Source: Bradyrhizobium rifense
GTDB lineage: Bacteria; Pseudomonadota; Alphaproteobacteria; Rhizobiales; Xanthobacteraceae
Length of the DNA: 64,000 bases
Direction of reading: 5' to 3'
Assembly: GCF_008123425.1 (NCBI RefSeq)
Contig: NZ_VSSS01000076.1
Span: 24,985-88,984 of the forward strand
This document shows, one piece after another, positions 44,201 to 52,370 of the stretch. Positions within the stretch are counted from its first letter, which is position 1, and the number at the start of each line of letters is the position of its first letter. The notes under the pieces are model-generated. The model was not told where the DNA came from. It saw nothing but the letters and a program-made list of their open reading frames with translations, and did no database searches. Made by a program: the position numbers and the translations under genes.

Positions 44201-44572
44201 ATGACCGCGACCGGGCTTTCGGGCCGCTCTGTATTCCTCGTCGAAGACGAGGTCATGATCAGAATGATGGTCGCGGATATGTTGGAGGAGCTCGGCTACA
44301 AGGTCGCGGCTGAAGCGGGCGATATCAACGAGGCCCTGCGGCTGGTCCAGGCCACCGAGTTCGACATCGCCATCCTCGACGTCAACGTCAACGGCAAGGT
44401 CATCTCGCCGGTTGCCGATCTCATCAGGGAAAAGGGCTGCCCGTTCATCTTTGCCACCGGCTACGGCTCGTCGGGCCTGCCCGAGCAATATCGCGATCGG
44501 CCGGCGCTGCAGAAGCCGTTCCAGCTCGACGCGCTCGGCAAGACCATCGAAGCCGCGCTTCGCGGCGGCTAG
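44201..44572 (+). CDS. Single-domain response regulator
   Basis: A 123-residue receiver domain without output domain: VFLVEDEVMIRMMVADML with the acidic pair, phospho-acceptor Asp60 in FDIAILDVNVNGK, switch Thr in FIFATGYGSSG, and Lys in ALQKPFQLDALG. Such CheY-like FixJ/Sma0114-type regulators often pass phosphate between kinases; the LDVNVNG motif is common in the alphaproteobacterial stand-alone class. ATG 44180 is an alternative start. It is inserted between surE and pcm on the other strand; the partner kinase is unknown. Confidence 0.88.
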   Translation: MTATGLSGRSVFLVEDEVMIRMMVADMLEELGYKVAAEAGDINEALRLVQATEFDIAILDVNVNGKVISPVADLIREKGCPFIFATGYGSSGLPEQYRDRPALQKPFQLDALGKTIEAALRGG

Positions 44573-44575
44573 CCG

Positions 44576-45343
44576 TTATTTCAGCGTGGCGCTCAGCTCT
44601 TCGGAAAACGCTTCATTGGTGCGATCGAGCCGCAGCGGCGTGACCGAGACATAGCGCTCGCGCAGCGCCGCGAGATCGGTACCTTCGGCCGGCGTGTCCA
44701 GCATTGCGGCACGTTCGAAGCCGATCCAGAAATAGGGATTGTTGCGGCCGTCCCTGCGCTCATCGATCCTGAGGAAACCGAGATTGCGCTTGCCCTGCCG
44801 CGTGACGCGAATGCCGAGCACGTCCTCCGGCGCGCAGGACGGGAAGTTGACGTTGATGACGGTGTCCTTCGGAATGCCGGCCTTGATCACCTTGCGCAGG
44901 ATGTCGGGACCGAATTTGCGCGCGGTGTCCCACAGCGGCCGCTCGCGCGTCTCAATGCTGAACTCCTGCGACAGCGCGAATGACGGAATCCCTAAGATGG
45001 TGCCTTCGAGCGCGCCGGCGATGGTGCCGGAATAGACGACGTCCTCGGCAACGTTGCGGCCCTTGTTGACGCCGGAAAGCACGAGATCGGGTGGCTTCGT
45101 GCCCAGGATATGGCGTGCGCCCATGATGACGCAGTCGGTCGGCGTGCCCCGCACCGCAAAGTGCCGAGGCCCGACTTCGCGCAGGCGCAGCGGATCGTTC
45201 AGCGACAGCGAATGCGACACGCCGGACTGATCGAGCTCGGGCGCCACCACCCAGACGTCGTCGGACAGCGCGCGTGCGATCTCCTCCACGACCTTGAGGC
45301 CGGGAGCGTGGATGCCGTCGTCATTGGTGCAGAGAATGCGCAT
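44576..45343 (-). CDS. surE: 5'/3'-nucleotidase SurE
   Basis: A 255-residue metal-dependent nucleotidase. MRILCTNDDGIHAPGL has the metal-binding Asp pair, followed by WVVAPELDQSGVSHSLSL, GTPTDCVIMGA and DLVLSGVNKGRNVAEDVVYSGTIAGA. It is 3 bases beyond the stop of the convergent response regulator. It belongs to the conserved serS-surE-pcm-nlpD order, although here two small genes separate it from serS. Confidence 0.96.
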   Translation of the reverse strand: MRILCTNDDGIHAPGLKVVEEIARALSDDVWVVAPELDQSGVSHSLSLNDPLRLREVGPRHFAVRGTPTDCVIMGARHILGTKPPDLVLSGVNKGRNVAEDVVYSGTIAGALEGTILGIPSFALSQEFSIETRERPLWDTARKFGPDILRKVIKAGIPKDTVINVNFPSCAPEDVLGIRVTRQGKRNLGFLRIDERRDGRNNPYFWIGFERAAMLDTPAEGTDLAALRERYVSVTPLRLDRTNEAFSEELSATLK

Positions 45344-45525
45344 GCCGGTGGTCGATTCCTGAGCTGGGGTCAGGCCGTCTTATCCGGCTATGGCGGATCA
45401 GGCAAACCGGCCGAAGGCGGGAATTCGGCTGATACAACGCGGGTCTCCTCTGTGATCTAGCTCATTGCAGCGCCGCAACGCCGCATCCTAATTTTCTCGC
45501 GCATTTTCAGGCGACCGGGCACGGA

Positions 45526-46284
45526 ATGACCCGCTTTTCAGCCGCAATCGTCCTCGGTCTCGGCCTCTGCGTGGCAGGCGCCGGATGGGCGCAGGATTCC
45601 GAACCCGCGGACCGCTGCTTTCCCTGGCAGGAGTTCCGCAACGGCGTCTGCGCTGCCAAGTCGGTCCCCGTTGCGCCCGCGCCAGTCCCTGCGGCGCCAG
45701 AGCCGAGCCCGCCGCCCGCCCAGGCCGAGACCAGCACGATGACGCCGCCGCTCGCCTGCCCGCCCAACTCGCATGTCGAGGGTGGCGCCTGCATCACCGA
45801 CGTCGCACCGTCCTCCGTCCCGCCGCGCGCGCTAATCCCCGTCACTTGCATTGGCGGCACCGTGAGCGATGGGCAATGCACCTGCCCGGCCGGATTTCAG
45901 TTGATGGCGGCGGGCACGGATCCGGGCGGCACCTGCGTGCGATCCAACGCGGACAATTGCCTCGGCGGTCAGATGACGGTCGCCGGCGCGTGCCTGTGCA
46001 ATGGCCAGGTCACGATGTCCGGACAGATCTACGATCTCGAATTCGCACGCGGCAAATGCGTGCCAAAACGCTGTCCGCGCGATGGCCCTTGCGTCACGGC
46101 CGCGGTGAAGCCGGATATCGACGCCTCGCCGAAATTGTCATCAGAGGAGCGGCCGCGTGACTGCGGACATGGCTTGGCCGCAACGCGCCATGGCTGCGTG
46201 CCAACGCGACACCGCTCACACGCAACGGACACGAACACCTATTTCCGGATCACGCCGAACTTTCCAGGCCCGATGCATTATTAA
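45526..46284 (+). CDS. Secreted Cys-rich protein of unknown function
   Basis: A 252-residue protein with signal MTRFSAAIVLGLGLCVAGAG (cleavage near WAQ). The mature part has about 18 cysteines in repeated blocks: RCFPWQEFRNGVC, CPPNSHVEGGAC, CIGGTVSDGQCTCPAGFQ, NCLGGQMTVAGACLCNG, KCVPKRCPRDGPC and CGHGLAATRHGC, an EGF-like spacing, with a Pro-rich spacer after block one. The pattern C-x-GG/PP-x-C suggests disulphide-knotted surface modules. Its stop codon overlaps the stop of the next gene on the other strand. No known family is recognised. Confidence 0.8.
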   Translation: MTRFSAAIVLGLGLCVAGAGWAQDSEPADRCFPWQEFRNGVCAAKSVPVAPAPVPAAPEPSPPPAQAETSTMTPPLACPPNSHVEGGACITDVAPSSVPPRALIPVTCIGGTVSDGQCTCPAGFQLMAAGTDPGGTCVRSNADNCLGGQMTVAGACLCNGQVTMSGQIYDLEFARGKCVPKRCPRDGPCVTAAVKPDIDASPKLSSEERPRDCGHGLAATRHGCVPTRHRSHATDTNTYFRITPNFPGPMHY

Positions 46285-46643
46285 CGGCGGACGCGCCATT
46301 GCGGCAGGAAGCGCGCGAGCTTGCCCTCCGCGCGCAGCTGCATCGCCGGCACGACTGGGCTGACGACGGGGGTCTCAATCACACCGAGCGCCTTCAGCTG
46401 CGCAACGAACGGGGCCGACGCGGGCGTCTCAGGAAAGCGCTCACGCGCGACCGTCACCGCTTTGTCAAAATCCTCGACATTGACGCCCGGCTTGGCGCGC
46501 CGGCTTTGCACATGCGTGTCGTCCCAGAGCCGCGCGATGTCGATGTCCAGCACGCCACGCAAGCGCTGGTCGACGGCCTGGATGCCGGCACCGGTCACCG
46601 CCCATTGTCGGCCGACCCAGAAGATGTCGCTGTGCAAGGCCAT
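46281..46643 (-). CDS. Small conserved-looking protein of unknown function
   Basis: A 120-residue protein: MALHSDIFWVGRQWAVTGAG, IQAVDQRLRGVLDIDIARLW, NVEDFDKAVTVARERFPE and ETPVVSPVVPAMQLRAEGKLA. No signal peptide or membrane segment was seen. The start at 46643 follows the point where the sequence becomes protein-like; the longer frame to 46781 has Ser/Arg-rich residues without similarity. Function unknown. Confidence 0.68.
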   Translation of the reverse strand: MALHSDIFWVGRQWAVTGAGIQAVDQRLRGVLDIDIARLWDDTHVQSRRAKPGVNVEDFDKAVTVARERFPETPASAPFVAQLKALGVIETPVVSPVVPAMQLRAEGKLARFLPQWRVRR

Positions 46644-46797
46644 GGACGATCGGTTCGCGTTGACGGATGGCCGGCAGGATAACCGGCCGCCCGATCTTCG
46701 CAACCAAACGTTTCTGCGTTTCAGACGGGCAACGAGAATTACTTTGCTTGACGCGTTTTCTTGACGCGAACCGGTTCCCACTTCGCTCGAAAACGCT

Positions 46798-48249
46798 TTA
46801 GTCCCGCGCGACCACCTTCAGCCCGCCCATATAGGGCTGAAGCACGCTCGGAACGGCAATCGAGCCGTCCTCCTGTTGATAGGTCTCCATGACGGCGATC
46901 AGCGCGCGGCCGACCGCCGTGCCGGAGCCGTTCAGCGTGTGCACGAAGCGCGGCTTGCCATCCGGGCCGCGCGAGCGCGCATCCATGCGCCGCGCCTGGA
47001 AATCGCCGCAGACCGAGCAGCTGGAGATCTCGCGGAACATGCCGCCCTCGCCCTGCCCGGGCATCCACACTTCGATGTCATAGGTTTTTTGCGACGAAAA
47101 ACCCATATCCCCTGCACATAGCGTCATGACGCGATAATGCAGGTCGAGCTTTTGCAACACCTGCTCGGCGCAGGACAGCATCCGCTCCAGCTCGTCCTTG
47201 CTGGTCTCTGGTGTCGTGATCGAGACCAGCTCAACCTTGGTGAACTGGTGCTGGCGGATCATGCCGCGCGTGTCGCGCCCCGCAGCGCCCGCCTCGGCGC
47301 GGAAGCACGGCGTCAGCGCTGTCAGCCGCATCGGCAGTTGCTTCTCGTCGAGAATGGATTCGCGCACGAGGTTGGTGAGCGAGACTTCCGCGGTCGGGAT
47401 AAGCCAAAGGTTCTGTGTCAGCTCTGTTCCAAAGAAGTCGTCTTTCTCTTCAACCGAAGGGAGCTCGGTGCGATCTCCTTCTGCGAGCACATCCAATTTC
47501 TCCGTTAGGCGGCCGATCTCTGCACGAAACTTATTCAGAGCTTTCGCCATGCCACGAGAAGTTTGAAACTGATCCTCCTCAAACTTTGGAAGCTGCCCCG
47601 TACCGAACATGACCTCGTCACGCACCAACAGCGGCGGATTGATCTCGGCGTAGCCATGTCCGGTCGTATGCAGGTCGAGCATAAACTGCCCGATGGCGCG
47701 TTCAAGGCGCGCTAATCCTTTCTTCAGCACAACGAAGCGCGAGCCGGATAATTTCGCGGCTGTCTCAAAATCCATGAAACCTAGCGTTTCGCCAAGATCG
47801 ATATGCGACTTGGCAGCGAACGAGTAATTTCGCTTGCTGCCGAACACATGCCGCAAACGGTTACCATGTTCATCTGTACCATCTGGCACCTCGTCGAACG
47901 GCAAGTTTGGAATTTCCGCTAGCAGATCCTGCAATTCTTTTGCGGCCGCCTTATCTTCCTTCTCGGTAGTCGCGATGGTCGTCTTGAGCTCTAACGCCTC
48001 ATCTGTCAGTCGCTTTATCGCGACCTCGTCATTGTTTTTTCGCGCAATCTCATTTTCCTTGGCTGCCGCCTTACGCCTAGCTAATGCCTCTTCGTTCACC
48101 CGAATAATCGCGCGGCGTCGATTGTCGATAGATAGAATATTGTCCGAGGAAAACCTGCGCTTACTTTCAGAATCCAAATTTCGACGGCCTAGCTGGCGAT
48201 CAAATTCGGCTGGATTTTCACGAATCCATTTGATGTCGAGCATGGTCAT
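46798..48249 (-). CDS. serS: Seryl-tRNA synthetase, mosaic with a roughly 45-residue insertion
   Basis: A 483-residue class II synthetase, about 50 longer than usual. The N-terminal coiled-coil arm runs to about residue 110; motif 2 is FRAEAGAAGRDTRGMIRQHQ and motif 3 NGSGTAVGRALIAVME. Compared with the usual join between LPKF.EDQF and WLIPTAE, residues about 230-278 are extra. The first 290 codons (about 47380-48249) are clearly poorer in GC (by-eye counts of 37-62 per cent per 60-base line, mostly below 60) than the rest (about 75 per cent), which suggests recombination with a foreign allele. It is the last gene of the tat-serS group. Confidence 0.94.
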   Translation of the reverse strand: MTMLDIKWIRENPAEFDRQLGRRNLDSESKRRFSSDNILSIDNRRRAIIRVNEEALARRKAAAKENEIARKNNDEVAIKRLTDEALELKTTIATTEKEDKAAAKELQDLLAEIPNLPFDEVPDGTDEHGNRLRHVFGSKRNYSFAAKSHIDLGETLGFMDFETAAKLSGSRFVVLKKGLARLERAIGQFMLDLHTTGHGYAEINPPLLVRDEVMFGTGQLPKFEEDQFQTSRGMAKALNKFRAEIGRLTEKLDVLAEGDRTELPSVEEKDDFFGTELTQNLWLIPTAEVSLTNLVRESILDEKQLPMRLTALTPCFRAEAGAAGRDTRGMIRQHQFTKVELVSITTPETSKDELERMLSCAEQVLQKLDLHYRVMTLCAGDMGFSSQKTYDIEVWMPGQGEGGMFREISSCSVCGDFQARRMDARSRGPDGKPRFVHTLNGSGTAVGRALIAVMETYQQEDGSIAVPSVLQPYMGGLKVVARD

Positions 48250-48300
48250 TTTCCCGTTAGGGCCAAGTTAGCCCAACCGTCCACGTGTCTGCCGCCTTAG

Positions 48301-48341
48301 ATCAAGCCCTGGATGCTCGGGTCAAGCCCGGGCATGACGAA
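48301..48341. repeat. Short repeat-like element between tatC and serS
   Basis: GGATGCTCGGGTCAAGCCCG...GCATGACGA, an imperfect palindrome of a type common between alphaproteobacterial genes. It lies just outside the low-GC end of serS. Confidence 0.4.
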
Positions 48342-48380
48342 TCATGGGCTAAGCGGCGACATGATAGAGCGAAAAGCGCC

Positions 48381-49193
48381 CTACTCAGCTGGATTCGGCG
48401 GCGTCGACACGTCGGTGCCGGTCGTAGACTGCGAGGCGGCCGCCTTCTTCTCCACCATCGAGACCGCGATGATCGAGCCCTCGTAGAGCAAAAGCAGCGG
48501 AATCGCGAGCGAGCATTGGCTGAGCACGTCCGGCGGCGTCAGCACGGCCGCGATGATGAAGGCAACCACGATGAAATAGCGGCGCTTCTCGCGCAGCATC
48601 TTTGACGTGATGATGCCGATCCGCCCGAGCAGGGTCAGGATCACCGGAAGCTGGAAGGCGATGCCGAAGGCGAAGATCAGCGACATCATCAGCGACAGAT
48701 ATTCGCCGACCTTGGGCAGAAGCTGGATCTGCGCGGTCTCGTCGCTGCCGGCCTGCTGCATGCCGAGCGAGAAACGCACCAGCATCGGCAGCACGACGAA
48801 ATAGACCAGCGCTGCGCCCAGCACGAAGAAGAACGGGGTCGCGACCAGATACGGCAGGAAGGCCTGCTTCTCGTGCTTGTAGAGGCCGGGCGCGACGAAC
48901 TTGTAGATTTGCGTCGCGACGATCGGGAACGAGATGAAGCCGGCACCGAACAGCGCGAGCTTGAGCTGGGTGATGAAATATTCGAGCAGCGCCGTGTAGA
49001 TGAATTTCGAGTTGTCGGCGCCCGCGACCCACACGAACGGCCAGACCAGCACGTTGTAGATCTGCTTGGCGAAGAAGAAGCAGAAGATGAAGGCCACGCC
49101 GAAGCCAAGCAACGCCTTGATAAGCCGCGAGCGCAGCTCGATCAAATGGTCCATCAAGGGGGCCTTGCTGGCCTCGATCTCGGCGTCGCTCAT
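48381..49193 (-). CDS. tatC: Sec-independent translocase subunit TatC
   Basis: A 270-residue six-segment membrane protein that recognises twin-arginine signals. PLMDHLIELRSRLIKALL, PFVWVAGADNSKFIYTALLEYF, FISFPIVATQIYKFVAPGLY and LPVILTLLGRIGI are family motifs. The ATG overlaps the tatB stop (ATGA). It is part of the operon dgt-argS-SPOR-nagZ'-scpAB-tatABC. Confidence 0.97.
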   Translation of the reverse strand: MSDAEIEASKAPLMDHLIELRSRLIKALLGFGVAFIFCFFFAKQIYNVLVWPFVWVAGADNSKFIYTALLEYFITQLKLALFGAGFISFPIVATQIYKFVAPGLYKHEKQAFLPYLVATPFFFVLGAALVYFVVLPMLVRFSLGMQQAGSDETAQIQLLPKVGEYLSLMMSLIFAFGIAFQLPVILTLLGRIGIITSKMLREKRRYFIVVAFIIAAVLTPPDVLSQCSLAIPLLLLYEGSIIAVSMVEKKAAASQSTTGTDVSTPPNPAE

Positions 49194-49780
49194 GACGCTT
49201 TGGCGTCCTTGATCGCCTCGGGCGCAGTGTCCTGCTCGACCGGCGCCTGCGGCTCGACCTCGCGCGTGATCGCGAGCGGCTCGTTCACCGCCGCGTGCGC
49301 CTCGGCCTCCACAAAGGTTTCAGGCGTCGGGGCTTCCGGTGTCGTCGGAGTCGCCGGCGCTTCACTTGAAATCGCCGGCGCTTCACTTGAAGTCGCCTGC
49401 GCTTCACTTGAAGTCGCCGGCGGTTCACTTGAAGTCGCCGGCGGTTCGAGAGCAGTTGTCGTGGTCGACGTCTCGGCCGGCTTGTCGAGTGCGTCGACGC
49501 GCAGCGCGTCGCTGACGTCCTTCTGCAGCGAGGTCATCAGACCGCCGCCGGTGAAGCCGGTGGCGGCTTCCTTGACCTCGTCAAAGCTCTTCTTGAGGTC
49601 GGCCATCTCGGCCTCGCGCATGGCTTCCTGGAACTGGCCCTGGAATTCGGCGGCCATCTTGCGGGCCTTGCCCATCCACTGGCCGACCATGCGCAGCACG
49701 CCCGGCAGTTCTTTCGGGCCAATGGCGACCAGGGCCACGACCCCGATCAGAACCAGCTCACTCCACCCGATGTCGAACAT
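49190..49780 (-). CDS. tatB: Sec-independent translocase subunit TatB
   Basis: A 196-residue protein: MFDIGWSELVLIGVVALVAI is the membrane helix, GPKELPGVLRMVGQWMGKAR the hinge and amphipathic helix with conserved Pro. The tail after residue 110 is Ala/Pro/Ser/Thr-rich and contains a 7-residue repeat (ATSSEPP, ATSSEAQ, ATSSEAP) encoded by the 21-base repeats. Such tails vary in length between species. Confidence 0.94.
   Translation of the reverse strand: MFDIGWSELVLIGVVALVAIGPKELPGVLRMVGQWMGKARKMAAEFQGQFQEAMREAEMADLKKSFDEVKEAATGFTGGGLMTSLQKDVSDALRVDALDKPAETSTTTTALEPPATSSEPPATSSEAQATSSEAPAISSEAPATPTTPEAPTPETFVEAEAHAAVNEPLAITREVEPQAPVEQDTAPEAIKDAKAS
49351..49447. repeat. 21-bp tandem repeat inside tatB (four units plus a partial)
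   Basis: Units of the form TCGCCGGCGCTTCACTTGAA plus one base recur four times in frame, followed by a partial unit. Because the period is a multiple of three, copy number can change without frameshift. Confidence 0.9.
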
Positions 49781-49868
49781 GACGTCTTCCGTTCACGCGA
49801 AGCCACGATCGGCCCAATCCCTCACGCGCAGGATCGGGTCCGTTTCCCGCGTCTCGCGTGCTCCTGGC

Positions 49869-50105
49869 TCAGACGGCCTTGCTGCCGACGTCGGATCGCG
49901 CCGCGGTCGGCGCCGCATTGTGCTCGATGGACTTGGACGGCTCGGCCGGCTTGTCGGCGACCTTGTCGTCGTCCTGCATGCCCTTCTTGAAGGCCTTGAT
50001 GCCCTGCGCCACGTCGCCCATCAGATCCGAAATCTTGCCACGGCCGAACAGCAGCAGGACCACTGCGATCACCAAGATCCAGTGCCAAATGCTAAGAGAA
50101 CCCAT
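49869..50105 (-). CDS. tatA: Sec-independent translocase subunit TatA
   Basis: A 78-residue protein: MGSLSIWHWILVIAVVLLLF is the membrane helix, GRGKISDLMGDVAQGIKAFK the FGRGK-type hinge and amphipathic helix, and DDDKVADKP the acidic motif. It forms the variable-size translocation pore. ATG 50105 is the family start; upstream in-frame codons add residues without similarity. Confidence 0.96.
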   Translation of the reverse strand: MGSLSIWHWILVIAVVLLLFGRGKISDLMGDVAQGIKAFKKGMQDDDKVADKPAEPSKSIEHNAAPTAARSDVGSKAV

Positions 50106-50274
50106 CCTGCAACCCTCCAAACGCGCATCGCCGGGACCCCGGCCGATCTTCACCGAAACCTAGGCTTCGCAGGCCTCAAAAACAAGGACCAAGGCAGCGC
50201 CAATTCGCTGTTGGCGCTACGTAATCTTGCCTAGTGTTAACTGGTCGCAGGCGGCCCGTAGAGGGACCGGAGGA

Positions 50275-51024
50275 TCACTCCTCGCTCCCGCCCTCACCAC
50301 CCTCATGGCCGCCTTCCGGCGGCGTCTCGGGCTCGACCGCAGGCGCCAGGGCCAGATCGAGGTCCTCGCCCGGTTCCAGGGGGTCCTCGTCCTCGCGCAG
50401 CTGCGGATCATCCGACGGCGTCGGCACGCTGAAGCCGGTCGGCAGCCGCGAATCCAGCAGGCCCGTGCCCTTCAGCTCCTCCAGGCCCGGCAGATCGCCA
50501 AGCTGTTCCAGGGTGAACTGCGACAGGAAGTCCTCGGTGGTTCCGAAGGTCAAGGGACGGCCGGGCGTCTTGCGGCGGCCGCGCGGCTTGATCCAGCCGG
50601 TCTCCAGCAGCACGTCGAGCGTGCCCTTGGAGGTGACGACGCCGCGGATTTCCTCGATCTCGGCGCGCGTCACCGGCTGGTGATAGGCGATGATCGCCAG
50701 CACCTCGATCGCGGCACGCGACAGGCGCCGGGTCTCGGTGCTCTCACGTGTCATCAGCCAGGCGAGATCGCCGGCGGTGCGGAACGTCCATTTGTTGGCG
50801 ACCCGCACGAGGTTCACGCCGCGCAAGGAGTAGTCGGCCTGGAGCTGCTCGAGCGCAGCCTTGACGTCGACGCCCTCGGGCATGCGCTTGGCCAGCGTCG
50901 CGGTATCCAGCGGTTCATTCGAAGCAAACAGCAGCGCTTCCAGCAGCCGCAGTTCTTCCGGACGTGCCTGGGGCTCGTTCTCCATCGGCTCGACCTCTTC
51001 TACGCGAACTTCCGCCAAAGCCAT
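50275..51024 (-). CDS. scpB: Segregation and condensation protein B
   Basis: A 249-residue kleisin-associated winged-helix protein that works with ScpA and SMC in chromosome segregation. LRLLEALLFASNEPLDTATLA begins the first winged helix and EVLAIIAYHQPVTRAEIEEIRGV the second; ETGWIKPRGRRKTPGRP follows. An acidic tail closes it. ATG 51024 has AAGGAG upstream. It lies 21 bases after scpA. Confidence 0.95.
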   Translation of the reverse strand: MALAEVRVEEVEPMENEPQARPEELRLLEALLFASNEPLDTATLAKRMPEGVDVKAALEQLQADYSLRGVNLVRVANKWTFRTAGDLAWLMTRESTETRRLSRAAIEVLAIIAYHQPVTRAEIEEIRGVVTSKGTLDVLLETGWIKPRGRRKTPGRPLTFGTTEDFLSQFTLEQLGDLPGLEELKGTGLLDSRLPTGFSVPTPSDDPQLREDEDPLEPGEDLDLALAPAVEPETPPEGGHEGGEGGSEE

Positions 51025-51045
51025 GGCAGCTTCTCCTTCTTGCAC

Positions 51046-51885
51046 TTAAGCGACCGGTGCATCGGGCGCAGGAGCTGCGTCCGGAACCGGTTTAGGACGC
51101 CCCTTCCGGAAATAGATGGGCGCAAACGCTTCTTTCTGATTCAGCTCGAGCTGACCTTCGCGCACCAGCTCGAGCGCAGCGGCGAAGCTTGAGGCGAACA
51201 CCGTCGCGCGCTGCGTCGGATCAGCGACGTGACGGACCAGGAAATCGTCGAGCACGCCCCAGTCGTCCTGTTCGCTGATGCTGCCGACCAGCCGTTCCAG
51301 CGTGGCGCGCGCCTCGGCGAGCGACCACACCGTGCGCTTGGCCAGATGCACGCTCGCCAGCACGCGCGACTGACGCTGCGATGCATAGGCCGTGAGCAGG
51401 TCGTACAGCGTCGCCGTATATTTCGGATGCCGGATCTCGGCGATCTGCTCGGGCTCGCCACGCGGAAAAATGTCGCGCAGCAATTGCTGCCGGTTCATCA
51501 GCCGGTTGGCGGCTTCACGAATGGCTTCCAGGCGGCGCAGACGGTTGGCGAGCGCAGTTGCCATTTCCTCGGCGCTCGGACCTTCCGCGCTCGGCGGCTC
51601 CGGCAGCAGCAGGCGCGACTTCAGGAAGGCAAGCCAGGCGGCCATCACGAGATAATCGGCCGCAAGCTCGAGCCGGATCTTTCGCGCGGCTTCGATGAAG
51701 TGGAGGTACTGGTCGGCCAGCGCCAGGATCGAGATCTTGGCGAGATCGACTTTCTGCTGTCGCGCCAGCGCGAGCAGGAGATCGAGCGGGCCCTCATAGC
51801 CTTCGACGTCGACCACCAACGCCGGCTCGCCCTCGGCCAGCTCCGCGGGCCGCCCGGTTTCAAACGATAGGATTTCTGCGCTCAT
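51046..51885 (-). CDS. scpA: Segregation and condensation protein A
   Basis: A 279-residue kleisin that bridges SMC heads. VVDVEGYEGPLDLLLALARQQ starts the N-terminal SMC-neck binding domain, then ADYLVMAAWLAFLKSRLLLPE; the middle RLRRLEAIREAANRLMNRQQ and a C-terminal winged helix (SFAAALELVREGQLELNQKEAFAPIY) follow. It overlaps the NagZ remnant by 4 bases (ATGA). Confidence 0.95.
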   Translation of the reverse strand: MSAEILSFETGRPAELAEGEPALVVDVEGYEGPLDLLLALARQQKVDLAKISILALADQYLHFIEAARKIRLELAADYLVMAAWLAFLKSRLLLPEPPSAEGPSAEEMATALANRLRRLEAIREAANRLMNRQQLLRDIFPRGEPEQIAEIRHPKYTATLYDLLTAYASQRQSRVLASVHLAKRTVWSLAEARATLERLVGSISEQDDWGVLDDFLVRHVADPTQRATVFASSFAAALELVREGQLELNQKEAFAPIYFRKGRPKPVPDAAPAPDAPVA

Positions 51886-52325
51886 GCGGATGCCGTGGTT
51901 GCGGTCAATGCGTCCAGTTCCGCATTGTCATTGCTGTGAAGCGTCGTGTCGCAGCCGGCCGCGAACATGGCGCGAATTCGCTCGGCGATGCCTCCCGCCA
52001 GCGTGTTCATCGGCACGTCATCACTCATTAACAAACCCTGGAACCCGACTGCGCTGCGAATCACCTGAGCGATCATTGTCGCAGAAGTCGTCACCGGATG
52101 GGCGGGGTCGGCGGCGCCATCCACGGGAATGCTGAGACCGCCGAGATTGGCCGCAGTCACCCCCGCGACCGTCAATTCCTGAAGCGGCACCGTGACTTGC
52201 GTCGAAATTTCGATGCTGCGCCTGAAGGGAATGAAGTCCCATGGGCATCCTCGACGGCCAGACGCCCGCTCGGCGGCGGTCAGATCCGTTCCGGATACGC
52301 CGGTATTGAAGGCCCGCGTGCTCAT
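51882..52325 (-). pseudogene. nagZ: Shortened NagZ (beta-N-acetylhexosaminidase), probably non-functional
   Basis: An open 147-codon frame where a full NagZ has about 340. Residues 1-40 (MSTRAFNTGVSGTDLTAAER, WDFIPFRRSIE) match the NagZ start; residues 84-130 (MIAQVIRSAVGFQGLLMSDD, MNTLAGGIAERIRAMFAAG) match the late part of the barrel. The middle, including the KHFPGHG-type motif with the catalytic His loop, is missing. The position before scpA is the normal nagZ place. It may only remain to couple translation to scpA. Confidence 0.8.
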
Positions 52326-52370
52326 AGGGCCGATTAACCCTGCCCCGGGAGGGGGTCAAGGAAACGGCCG

